Below, in pieces: positions 34,207 through 40,933 of a stretch of DNA of 64,000 nt (its first letter is position 1; every line of letters begins with the position of its first letter). The DNA is from Anaerocolumna xylanovorans DSM 12503 (lineage in GTDB: Bacteria > Bacillota > Clostridia > Lachnospirales > Lachnospiraceae), in contig NZ_FRFD01000006.1 in NCBI RefSeq assembly GCF_900143645.1, positions 62,001 to 126,000 of the forward strand. The letters run 5' to 3'. A program made the translations under genes and the position numbers. Below the pieces are notes generated by a model. It saw only the letters and a list, made by a program, of their open reading frames with translations. It searched no databases and was not told where the DNA came from.

Positions 34207-35379
34207 ATGTTTATAAACGAAGTGAAGGAAAATCTTACAAAGCAGATTATTCCCTTCTGGAAAGGCCTGAAGGATGAAACCTGCGGTGGATTTTACGGAT
34301 TTTATGATTTTGACTTAAAGTTGCACAAGAATGCAATAAAAGGAGTAATCCTAAACAGCAGAATACTGTGGTTCTTTACGAATGCTTATATAACCATAGA
34401 GGATAAAGAATGCCTGGAATATGCACACCATGCATATGATTTTTTGAAAGATCATTGTCTTGACAAAGAATATGGCGGTGTTTACTGGTCCTTAACCTAT
34501 GACGGAAAACCGGAGGATACCATTAAACATACCTATAATCAGGCTTTTGCCATCTATGCCTTGTCTTCTTATTACGGTGCCACAGGGGATAAGGAAGCGT
34601 TGAATATTGCCTATGGGATATACAACCTCATTGAAACAAAATGCAGGGATTCTATAGGATATCTGGAGGCCTTTGACAGAGCCTTCAAGCCCGTAGAGAA
34701 TGAGAAATTGTCAGAAAACGGGCTTATGGCAAGTAAGACCATGAATACCCTGCTTCATGTATTTGAAGCCTACACAGAGCTTTACCGTGTGGATCGCAAT
34801 GAGGAAGTGGGAAATAATCTAAGATGGATAATGGATCAGTTTGCAGATGTTCTCTATAACAAGGATAGAAGAATCCTGGAAGTATTCTTTGATGAGAATA
34901 TGAAGACACTTTCCGACTTAAATTCTTACGGGCATGATATTGAAGCCTCCTGGCTTATTGACAGAGGCTGTGAAGTTTTAGGAGATGGGAATTATAGCGA
35001 GAAGATGTTTACAGTTACGGAGAATTTGAGGCAGCACATATTAGAGGCAGGATATGACGGAGTTTCTTTAAATAATGAATGCTTTAAAGGAGAAGTGGAT
35101 ACCACCAAGGTGTGGTGGGTAGAAGCGGAGGCGCTTCTTGGTTTCCTAAACGGCTATCAGCTTAATAAAGAAAGAGCAGAGTATCTGAAAGCGGCAAAAA
35201 GTCTGTGGAGTTTTATGAAGGAATATATAATTGACAAAAGAGAAGGCTCTGAGTGGTTCTATGATTTGAACAAGGAGGGGCAGCCGGTCAGCAAAAAAGA
35301 GATTGCAGGTCCCTGGAAATGCCCTTACCATAATGGAAGAATGTGCTTTGAGGTTATAAAACGGGGTATAGACTGGTAG
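34207..35379 (+). CDS. Cellobiose 2-epimerase (AGE family)
   Basis: A 390-residue (alpha/alpha)6-barrel sugar epimerase. Hallmarks of the N-acylglucosamine/cellobiose 2-epimerase family: GGFYGFYDFDLK near the N-terminus, NSRILWFFTNAY, the active-site His segments DTIKHTYNQAFAIYALS and SYGHDIEASWLI, VWWVEAEALLGFL and the C-terminal GPWKCPYHNGRMCFE. It epimerises the reducing-end glucose or mannose of beta-1,4 disaccharides. The next gene encodes a mannosylglucose phosphorylase, so the likely reaction is beta-1,4-mannobiose to Man-beta-1,4-Glc. The pair matches the known mannan pathway of Bacteroides and Ruminococcus. No signal peptide: intracellular. Confidence 0.87.
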   Translation: MFINEVKENLTKQIIPFWKGLKDETCGGFYGFYDFDLKLHKNAIKGVILNSRILWFFTNAYITIEDKECLEYAHHAYDFLKDHCLDKEYGGVYWSLTYDGKPEDTIKHTYNQAFAIYALSSYYGATGDKEALNIAYGIYNLIETKCRDSIGYLEAFDRAFKPVENEKLSENGLMASKTMNTLLHVFEAYTELYRVDRNEEVGNNLRWIMDQFADVLYNKDRRILEVFFDENMKTLSDLNSYGHDIEASWLIDRGCEVLGDGNYSEKMFTVTENLRQHILEAGYDGVSLNNECFKGEVDTTKVWWVEAEALLGFLNGYQLNKERAEYLKAAKSLWSFMKEYIIDKREGSEWFYDLNKEGQPVSKKEIAGPWKCPYHNGRMCFEVIKRGIDW

Positions 35380-35395
35380 GAGAGTAGAACTAACG

Positions 35396-35461
35396 ACAGG
35401 AAAATAGGAGATTAAGAACAGGAAAATAGGCGCTTAAGGCAAGGAAAATAAAAGTAAGAAG
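35396..35461 (+). repeat. Three imperfect 22-bp tandem repeats
   Basis: Units 35396-35417, 35418-35439 and 35440-35461 share the core AGGAAAATA, and the first two are nearly identical (ACAGGAAAATAGG...TTAAG). They fill the gap between the epimerase and phosphorylase genes. No hairpin forms. They may be replication slippage or a spacing element. Confidence 0.7.
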
Positions 35462-35476
35462 AAAGGCAGGCATATT

Positions 35477-36640
35477 ATGCATCCGAATTATTATGTACAA
35501 TTAGAAAAATATGAGAGGCTTGTTGCCGGAAAGAATGAAATCAGTCCTATTTACAACGGTATTTACGACAGGTACGTTAATCCGGTACTGACGAACGAAC
35601 ATATTCCGCTGTTTTGGAAATATGACTTAAATGAGAAGACCAACCCATACTTTATGGAACGACTTGGGGTAAATGCAGTATTTAATTCCGGTGCCATTGA
35701 GTTAAACGGCAAGTATTATCTGGTAGCCAGAATTGAGGGAAATGACAGGAAGTCTTTCTTTGGAGTTGCGGAGAGTGACAGCCCGGTAGATGGTTTTCGG
35801 TTCTGGGATTACCCGGTAGTTCTTCCCGATACCTGCAAGGAAGAAACCAATGTATATGATATGAGACTTACCAGGCATGAAGACGGTTACGTTTACGGCG
35901 TATTCTGCTCGGAGAGCAAGGACACAGCCAGTTCTGATTTGTCCGCAGCAAAGGCAGAGGCCGGAATTGTACGTACCAAGGATTTAAAGACCTGGGAAAG
36001 ACTTGATAATCTAAAGACTTTAAGATCTCCCCAGCAAAGAAACGTAGTACTTCATCCGGAGTTTATCAATGGTAAATATGCTTTTTATACCAGACCCATG
36101 GATGACTTTATCAATACAGGCGACCGCGGCGGTATCGGTTTTGGATACTGCGAGGATATCACTCATGCAGTTATTGACAAAGAAATTATCACAAGCCAGA
36201 GAAAGTACCATACTATTACGGAAGCCAAGAACGGAGCAGGGGCTGTTCCGATTAAGACGGAAAAGGGCTGGATACATATAGCCCACGGGGTCCGTAATAC
36301 GGCAGCAGGACTTCGCTATGTAATTTATGTATTTGCAACGGATTTAAAAGATCCCTCCAAGGTGATTGCAGAACCCTCCGGCTTCTTTATCGCTCCTCTT
36401 GGAGAAGAAAGAGTTGGGGATGTTTCCAATGTGGCGTTTACAAATGGTGCTATTGCTAAGGATAACGGAGAAGTCTATATTTATTATGCTTCTTCGGATA
36501 CAAGGCTTCACGTCGCCTCTACAACCATTGATAAGCTTTTGGATTATACCTTTAACACACCTATCGATCCTTTGCGTTCTGTGGATTGTGTAAAGCAAAG
36601 AAACGAGCTTATTGCAAAGAATCTGGAATATTTAAAATAA
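35477..36640 (+). CDS. 4-O-beta-D-mannosyl-D-glucose phosphorylase (GH130_1)
   Basis: A 387-residue five-bladed beta-propeller phosphorylase, the length of characterised mannosylglucose phosphorylases. Recognisable segments: NPVLTNEHIPLFWKYDLN, FNSGAIELNGKYYLVARIEG (blade 1 and catalytic Asp region), TNVYDMRLTRHEDGYVYGV, TGDRGGIGFGYCED, GAGAVPIKTEKGWIHIAHGV and a Ser-Asn-Val-Ala-Phe phosphate-site segment (VSNVAFTNGA). It converts Man-beta-1,4-Glc plus phosphate to mannose-1-phosphate and glucose, saving ATP. It acts with the upstream epimerase. GH130_1 is assigned over other GH130 groups by length and the partner gene. Confidence 0.87.
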   Translation: MHPNYYVQLEKYERLVAGKNEISPIYNGIYDRYVNPVLTNEHIPLFWKYDLNEKTNPYFMERLGVNAVFNSGAIELNGKYYLVARIEGNDRKSFFGVAESDSPVDGFRFWDYPVVLPDTCKEETNVYDMRLTRHEDGYVYGVFCSESKDTASSDLSAAKAEAGIVRTKDLKTWERLDNLKTLRSPQQRNVVLHPEFINGKYAFYTRPMDDFINTGDRGGIGFGYCEDITHAVIDKEIITSQRKYHTITEAKNGAGAVPIKTEKGWIHIAHGVRNTAAGLRYVIYVFATDLKDPSKVIAEPSGFFIAPLGEERVGDVSNVAFTNGAIAKDNGEVYIYYASSDTRLHVASTTIDKLLDYTFNTPIDPLRSVDCVKQRNELIAKNLEYLK

Positions 36641-36700
36641 AAGAATACCTTCACAGGAACATACGCAACTGACAGTTGACAAAAGGTAAGGAGTGGTTTA

Positions 36701-36729
36701 TTGATATTCTGTGATATTTCTATTATGAT
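36701..36729 (+). promoter_or_regulatory. Sigma-A promoter of the XRE regulator
   Basis: TTGATA (36701-36706), 17-bp spacer, TATGAT (36724-36729), 29 bp before the ATG. Confidence 0.5.
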
Positions 36730-36758
36730 ATAAGTATTAACCGGAAGGAGAATCATAA

Positions 36759-37457
36759 ATGAAATTTGCAGACAAACTGGAAAGACTCCGAAAAACAAGA
36801 GGGCTGTCACAGGAAAATATTGCAGAAAAGTGTCATGTCAGCAGACAGGCAGTATCCAAATGGGAATCCGGTAATTCTTTACCGGATATTGATAACCTTA
36901 TAATTATAGGTCGGCTTTTTGGAGTAAGCCTGGATTATTTAGTTAATGATAAAATAGAAGAAGTAATACCATTAGCTGCTGTATCCTATTCTGATAATGC
37001 AGAAGATGGGCTGCTAAGTACAGTTGTTGGAAAGTGGTGCATCATTCAATTTAATTTTGCGGAGTATTCATTATTCGGGGATGGATGGAAGATGAAGATT
37101 CTTGGATATGACGATAAATTTTTTTATGGAAAAAGGATACATCATAGAAAAGCTAAATGGTGTATTATAAAAAGAAAGGCTATTAAATCTTATGATTTGA
37201 TTCAAATTTCTGCGAATAAGGAATCTGCGTATAATATAGAAGAGTCAGATTTAGACTTTAATTTTATTTTAGAAAAACTCTATGGTAAAAAATGCATTTT
37301 TGGAAAGGAGTGCGACTGGTTAACAAGAATATTTATAGGCGGAGATGAAATAAAGGGTATAATTCAAAGCTATGATTGTGGAATTTTAAACATAAAAGCC
37401 GGCAATAAGACCCGTGTTGCCGATATAACAGAAATGGTTTACTTAAGTGAGTTATAA
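36759..37457 (+). CDS. XRE-family transcriptional regulator with unknown C-terminal domain
   Basis: 232 residues. The first 65 form a Cro/C1-type helix-turn-helix: LRKTRGLSQENIAEKCHVSRQAVSKWESG, with recognition helix VSRQAVSKW, the common Firmicute XRE form. The remaining ~165 residues (GKWCIIQFNFAEYSLFGDG... EMVYLSEL) form an unrecognised soluble beta-rich domain, perhaps a ligand sensor. GGAAGGAG precedes ATG 36759. It is monocistronic between the mannan pair and rubrerythrin; targets are unknown. Confidence 0.8.
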   Translation: MKFADKLERLRKTRGLSQENIAEKCHVSRQAVSKWESGNSLPDIDNLIIIGRLFGVSLDYLVNDKIEEVIPLAAVSYSDNAEDGLLSTVVGKWCIIQFNFAEYSLFGDGWKMKILGYDDKFFYGKRIHHRKAKWCIIKRKAIKSYDLIQISANKESAYNIEESDLDFNFILEKLYGKKCIFGKECDWLTRIFIGGDEIKGIIQSYDCGILNIKAGNKTRVADITEMVYLSEL

Positions 37458-37482
37458 ATAACAGGGTAAAGAGAAACTTTAA

Positions 37483-37519
37483 AAAGAAACAGGCTCCAGG
37501 GAGAGGAGTCTGTTTCTTT
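37483..37519. terminator. Bidirectional intrinsic terminator
   Basis: AAAGAAACAGGCTCC (37483-37497) pairs with GGAGTCTGTTTCTTT (37505-37519), 15 bp with one G-U. It separates the convergent XRE and rubrerythrin genes. Confidence 0.8.
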
Positions 37520-37590
37520 AGGGGAACAATATATGAGGGAAAGTATATTTGGCGTGGGTGTGCCAGATATACCCTTGCTATAAGCAAAAG

Positions 37591-38136
37591 TTATTTACCA
37601 AAATATCTGTTAAGCAGACCTTCAAATGCCTTACCGTGTCTTGCTTCATCTCTTGCCATTTCATGAACGGTATCATGGATGGCATCTAAATTAGCAGCCT
37701 TTGCACGTTTAGCAAGGTCAGCCTTTCCTGCGGTAGCGCCATTTTCGGCAGCAACTCTAAGCTCAAGATTCTTCTTGGTGCTGGAGGTCAGCACTTCTCC
37801 TAAAAGTTCTGCGAATTTAGCGGCATGCTCTGCTTCTTCAAAAGCAGCCTTTTCATAATATAAACCAATTTCAGGATATCCTTCTCTATGTGCTACTCTT
37901 GCCATTGCTAAGTACATGCCTACTTCACAGCATTCTCCGTTGAAGTTATCTCTTAAATCCTTTAAGATATCTTCGCTTACACCCTGTGCAATGCCTACTA
38001 CATGCTCTGCAGCCCAAGTAAAATCTTCACTTTGTTCTGCAAATTTGGAAGAGGGTGCCTTACAAACGGGACATTGCTCCGGTGCAGAATCTCCTTCATG
38101 AACATAACCACATACCTGACAGACAAATTTTTTCAT
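37591..38136 (-). CDS. rbr: Reverse rubrerythrin
   Basis: 181 residues with the domain order rubredoxin then ferritin-like diiron, opposite to classical rubrerythrin. The rubredoxin Cys pairs are CQVCGYVHEG and QCPVCKAP at the N-terminus. The diiron ligands lie in ECCEVGMYLAMARVA, EEAEHAAKFAELLGE and DEARHGKAFEGLL. Reverse rubrerythrins of clostridia act as NADH-linked peroxidases that detoxify H2O2 and O2. GGAG precedes ATG 38136. A PerR-like regulator gene lies just upstream, and a PerR-box-like sequence overlaps this gene's -10. Confidence 0.92.
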   Translation of the reverse strand: MKKFVCQVCGYVHEGDSAPEQCPVCKAPSSKFAEQSEDFTWAAEHVVGIAQGVSEDILKDLRDNFNGECCEVGMYLAMARVAHREGYPEIGLYYEKAAFEEAEHAAKFAELLGEVLTSSTKKNLELRVAAENGATAGKADLAKRAKAANLDAIHDTVHEMARDEARHGKAFEGLLNRYFGK

Positions 38137-38175
38137 TTCAATAATCTCCTTTGATATAATTAATATTAGTAACTG

Positions 38176-38215
38176 TTATTGATATTATAATATACTATTG
38201 ATTATTGTTTGTCAA
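38176..38215 (-). promoter_or_regulatory. Rubrerythrin promoter with PerR-box-like sequence
   Basis: Minus strand -35 TTGACA (38215-38210), 17-bp spacer, -10 TATTAT (38192-38187). TTATAATATCAATAA (38190-38176) matches the PerR consensus TTATAATTATTATAA at 11 of 15 positions and overlaps the -10, a repressing position. Confidence 0.55.
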
Positions 38216-38284
38216 TAGCTTTTAATAAAATTATATTTTTAATTTGGATTTTATCTGCCAGTCCATTGACAAACAATCGTATAG

Positions 38285-38319
38285 AAAAGCTCCGGTACCA
38301 GGTTTACTGGAACCGGAGC
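38285..38319 (-). terminator. Intrinsic terminator of perR
   Basis: GCTCCGGTNCCAG (38289-38301) pairs with its complement up to 38319, leaving a 5-nt loop. On the minus strand it is followed by TTTTCTAT. It separates the perR and rubrerythrin units. Confidence 0.8.
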
Positions 38320-38334
38320 AGGATTTATTCTTTC

Positions 38335-38730
38335 TTAATTTTTATCTAAACATTTACTGCAAATACCATAGAAATAGGTACTGCTGGATTCGATACTGCC
38401 GTTAAAGTTCTCTTTGGCAGAGTTCATAAATTGTTCTTCTGCTTCGCTTGGAAGGGTAATATCCTCCACAGCTGAACATTGTCGGCATACAAAGTGATAA
38501 TGAGGTAAGACATTGCCGTCAAAGCGGTCACTGCCGTCGCCATAAGATATCTTAATAATGGAACCCTGATCCAGCAGGAAATTCAAGTTACGGTAGACTG
38601 TTCCCAGGCTGATATTCGGATAAACTTTTCTGATATGGTCATATACCATATCTGCGGTAGGATGATCCTTTGTGGTGGCAAGATATTCTTTAATAGATTC
38701 TCTTTGCCGGCTAAACTTCGTCGTAGTCAT
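38335..38730 (-). CDS. perR: Fur-family peroxide-responsive repressor, PerR-like
   Basis: 131 residues. N-terminal winged helix (SRQRESIKEYLATTKDHPTA, recognition region ISLGTVYRNLNFLLDQG). A regulatory-metal site is suggested by His and Asp in DRFDGNVLPHYHFVC. The structural zinc is held by two CxxC pairs (CRQC and CSKC). PerR is chosen over Fur or Zur because of the overall motif style and the adjacent rubrerythrin gene. In PerR, Fe-catalysed His oxidation releases DNA. A palindrome near its own start site suggests autoregulation. GGAGGTG precedes ATG 38730. Confidence 0.82.
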   Translation of the reverse strand: MTTTKFSRQRESIKEYLATTKDHPTADMVYDHIRKVYPNISLGTVYRNLNFLLDQGSIIKISYGDGSDRFDGNVLPHYHFVCRQCSAVEDITLPSEAEEQFMNSAKENFNGSIESSSTYFYGICSKCLDKN

Positions 38731-38747
38731 AGCTCACCTCCAATAAC

Positions 38748-38790
38748 AATAATTATTACTAAGATTAACATAGGTAAGCTATTCTGTCAA
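38748..38790 (-). promoter_or_regulatory. perR promoter and PerR-like operator
   Basis: Minus strand -35 TTGACA (38790-38785), 17-bp spacer, -10 TAATCT (38767-38762). Just downstream the palindrome AATAATTATT (38757-38748) within AGTAATAATTATTGTT covers the likely start site and resembles a PerR box. Confidence 0.6.
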
Positions 38791-38793
38791 GAT

Positions 38794-39465
38794 TTAAAAT
38801 CTGCCACCGGCAAGAAACTTATACATTAGAATGAAGTGGCATACGGTACCGCCGATGCAAAACAGGTGAAATATCTCATGGGAGCCGAAATTTTTATGAC
38901 GGCTGTTGAATATGGGAAGCTTTAGGGCATAAATGATACCGCCCACTGTGTAAATGATACCGCCGGCTAACAGCCAGTTAAAGCCTTCTATCGGCAGGGT
39001 ATTTAGTATCGGTGAAAATGCCATTACACAGCTCCAACCCATAGCAATATAGATTACGGAAGAAACCCATCTCGGACAGTATACCCAAAATGCTTTTAAA
39101 AGGATTCCAAGGATAGCCATACTCCATATCAGGATTAAAAGTCTGGTTCCGACCGGTCCTTTTAATGGAATCAGACAAATTGGTGTATAGGTTCCGGCAA
39201 TCAGTATAAAAATCATCATATGATCGAATTTCTTTAGTATTCTGTTCACCTTGTCAGATAAATCAAAGGTATGATATACTGTGCTTGCGGTATAAAGCAA
39301 TATCATGCTAAGGACAAAGATAGCAAGTGCTATAATAACGGTTTTGTCAGGAGCCTTTGAGGCTTTGTACAATAAGGGAAAGGCAGAGAAGACAGCCATA
39401 AGCATGCCGATAAAATGAGTGATTGCACTTCCGGGGTCTTTTGGGTGTTTAATAAATTGAGCCAT
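38794..39465 (-). CDS. Hemolysin III / PAQR-family membrane protein
   Basis: About 223 residues with seven TM helices. PAQR/hemolysin III hallmarks are the early PGSAITHFIGMLMAV, STVYHTF with its Ser/His metal ligands, and the C-terminal HEIFHLFCIGGTVCHF with further His ligands. Relatives are YqfA/YplQ and the adiponectin receptors; a metal-dependent hydrolase or membrane-homeostasis role is suspected. ATG 39465 lies after AAAGGA; an in-frame ATG at 39483 is less likely. ACGTAGT repeats cover its promoter. Confidence 0.87.
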   Translation of the reverse strand: MAQFIKHPKDPGSAITHFIGMLMAVFSAFPLLYKASKAPDKTVIIALAIFVLSMILLYTASTVYHTFDLSDKVNRILKKFDHMMIFILIAGTYTPICLIPLKGPVGTRLLILIWSMAILGILLKAFWVYCPRWVSSVIYIAMGWSCVMAFSPILNTLPIEGFNWLLAGGIIYTVGGIIYALKLPIFNSRHKNFGSHEIFHLFCIGGTVCHFILMYKFLAGGRF

Positions 39466-39506
39466 ATTAATCATTCCTTTCATATCGTGATATAAATAAA
39501 TGCGTT

Positions 39507-39569
39507 ACGTAGTTTTAAATACTACGTGTTGAGTTAACTATACTATATCACGTAGTTAGAAAAAATCAA
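39507..39569 (-). promoter_or_regulatory. Promoter with repeated ACGTAGT elements upstream of hemolysin III
   Basis: Minus strand -35 TTGATT (39569-39564), 16-bp spacer, -10 TATAGT (39547-39542). ACGTAGT occurs at 39507-39513, inverted at 39521-39527 (palindrome with 7-bp centre) and again at 39550-39556 inside the promoter spacer. This looks like operators for an unidentified repressor. Confidence 0.55.
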
Positions 39570-39617
39570 GGGGTTTTTCTGAATTTTTTTATTTTTTAAG
39601 AAAGGTTGGAAGTTTGG

Positions 39618-39824
39618 ATGGATATTAAAGTAGGAGATGTAGTAAAACTTAAAAAGCAGCATCCTTGCGGAAGCTATTTATGGGAAGTACTGCGTATTGG
39701 GATGGATTTTCGTTTGAAATGCGAAGGGTGCGGACATCAGATAATGATTCCCAGAAAACAGGTGGAAAAAAATTTAAGACAATTAATCCGAAAGGATGAT
39801 GAGAATAAAGAAATTCAAAATTAA
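39618..39824 (+). CDS. DUF951 (YyzM-like) small protein
   Basis: 68 residues of the DUF951 family: MDIKVGDVVKLKKQHPCGSYLWEVLRIGMDFRLKCEGCGHQIMIPR. A single Cys and a CEGC pair could bind Zn. ATG 39618 gives the family N-terminus; TTG at 39606 is an in-frame alternative nearer to AAAGG. In Firmicutes the family often lies near rpsF or ychF. Here rpsF is 6.5 kb away, and the function is unknown. Confidence 0.85.
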   Translation: MDIKVGDVVKLKKQHPCGSYLWEVLRIGMDFRLKCEGCGHQIMIPRKQVEKNLRQLIRKDDENKEIQN

Positions 39825-39830
39825 GCACAA

Positions 39831-39887
39831 GGGGCTGTCGTAAAATACGAAATAGATACCATCTATTTCGTATTTTACGACAGCCCC
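39831..39887. repeat. Perfect 27-bp inverted repeat (long hairpin)
   Basis: Bases 39831-39857 are exactly complementary to 39861-39887 with a 3-nt loop; the stem begins GGGGCTGTCGTAAAATACGA. It lies between convergent DUF951 and ROK genes. There is no T-run on either side, so it is an unusual terminator, an RNase III substrate or a miniature palindromic element. Confidence 0.8.
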
Positions 39888-39913
39888 TTACTTTAAATAT
39901 AAAATTATAGAGT

Positions 39914-40789
39914 TTATTTGTTTTCTTCTAATTCCATAAGAGCCAGTTTAAGACAGCCCATAATACCCTGGTTGTCATTTAAAGAGGCGGGAACGATATA
40001 GCTGTCAAGATCCTCCAGAAGAGGTGTTTTCAAATAGCCGTTTAAAAGGACTTTTACCTGCTCTCTTATCATGGGAAAGAGCTGTTCCTGATGCATGACA
40101 CCGCCGCCCAATACGATTCTGTGAGGGGAGAGGGTCAGAATATAGCCTACCAGTGCCTGGGCAATATAATAGGCCTCGATTTCCCAAGCTTTGTGTTCAG
40201 AACCCAGTTCATAGGCTTTCTTTCCCCAGCGCTTTTCAATGGAAGGGCCGGATGCCAGGCCTTCCAGACAGTGGGAGTGGTAAGGGCATATGCCTTCAAA
40301 GGTATCTTCCGGATGGCGGCTTAACAGAACATGTCCGGCTTCCGGATGAAGCATACCATGAAGCAGCTTGCCGTTTTGGTATACACCTACACCTACACCT
40401 GTACCGATGGTAATATAAATGCTGCTGCCAAGCCCTTTTGTACTTCCCCAGGTGGCTTCACCCAAAGCGGAACCATTTACATCCGTATCAAAGCCCACCG
40501 GAATGCCAAGGTGCTTTTGCAGAGTACCGACAATGTCGCAGTTTACCCATGCTAATTTAGGGGTTGAAGTTATGTAGCCATAGGTTTTAGAGGCTCTGTC
40601 AAGATCAATAGGTCCAAAGGAGCCGATACCAAGGGATTTTATCTCCTTATCTTTAAAATAGTCTATGATTTTAGGCAGCGTAATTTCAGGGGTTTCTGTT
40701 GGAATAGAAGTCTGTTCAAGTATTTCTCCGTTTTCGTTGCCGATGGCAAGAACCATCTTTGTGCCGCCGGCTTCTAATGCACCTAATAA
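39914..40789 (-). CDS. ROK-family sugar kinase (fructokinase/mannokinase type)
   Basis: About 292 residues. The N-terminal ATP motif is LGALEAGGTKMVLAIG. The sugar-binding and catalytic Asp lies in VGFDTDVNGSALGEATWG, followed by the ATP loop TIGTGVGVGV. The ROK zinc site spans HPEAGHVLLSRHPEDTF and ICPYHSHCLEGLASGP. The extra HPEDTFEG-CPYH insertion is typical of ScrK/GmuE fructokinases, and GmuE acts in mannan use in Bacillus. That would suit the mannose-releasing pathways in this window, but there is no physical linkage. ATG 40789 follows GGAGG. Confidence 0.83.
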   Translation of the reverse strand, partial: LLGALEAGGTKMVLAIGNENGEILEQTSIPTETPEITLPKIIDYFKDKEIKSLGIGSFGPIDLDRASKTYGYITSTPKLAWVNCDIVGTLQKHLGIPVGFDTDVNGSALGEATWGSTKGLGSSIYITIGTGVGVGVYQNGKLLHGMLHPEAGHVLLSRHPEDTFEGICPYHSHCLEGLASGPSIEKRWGKKAYELGSEHKAWEIEAYYIAQALVGYILTLSPHRIVLGGGVMHQEQLFPMIREQVKVLLNGYLKTPLLEDLDSYIVPASLNDNQGIMGCLKLALMELEENK

Positions 40790-40933
40790 CATTGTAATGT
40801 CCTCCATAAATGTATTCATAAGTTCTATTTTAACTGAACTTCCGGAAAAAATACAGTGCTAATTTGATATTTGTTATAAAAGATTGGATGGTTCCGGTAC
40901 GTTTTCACTTTGTGCCGTTTTTCTGCAGCAAAA

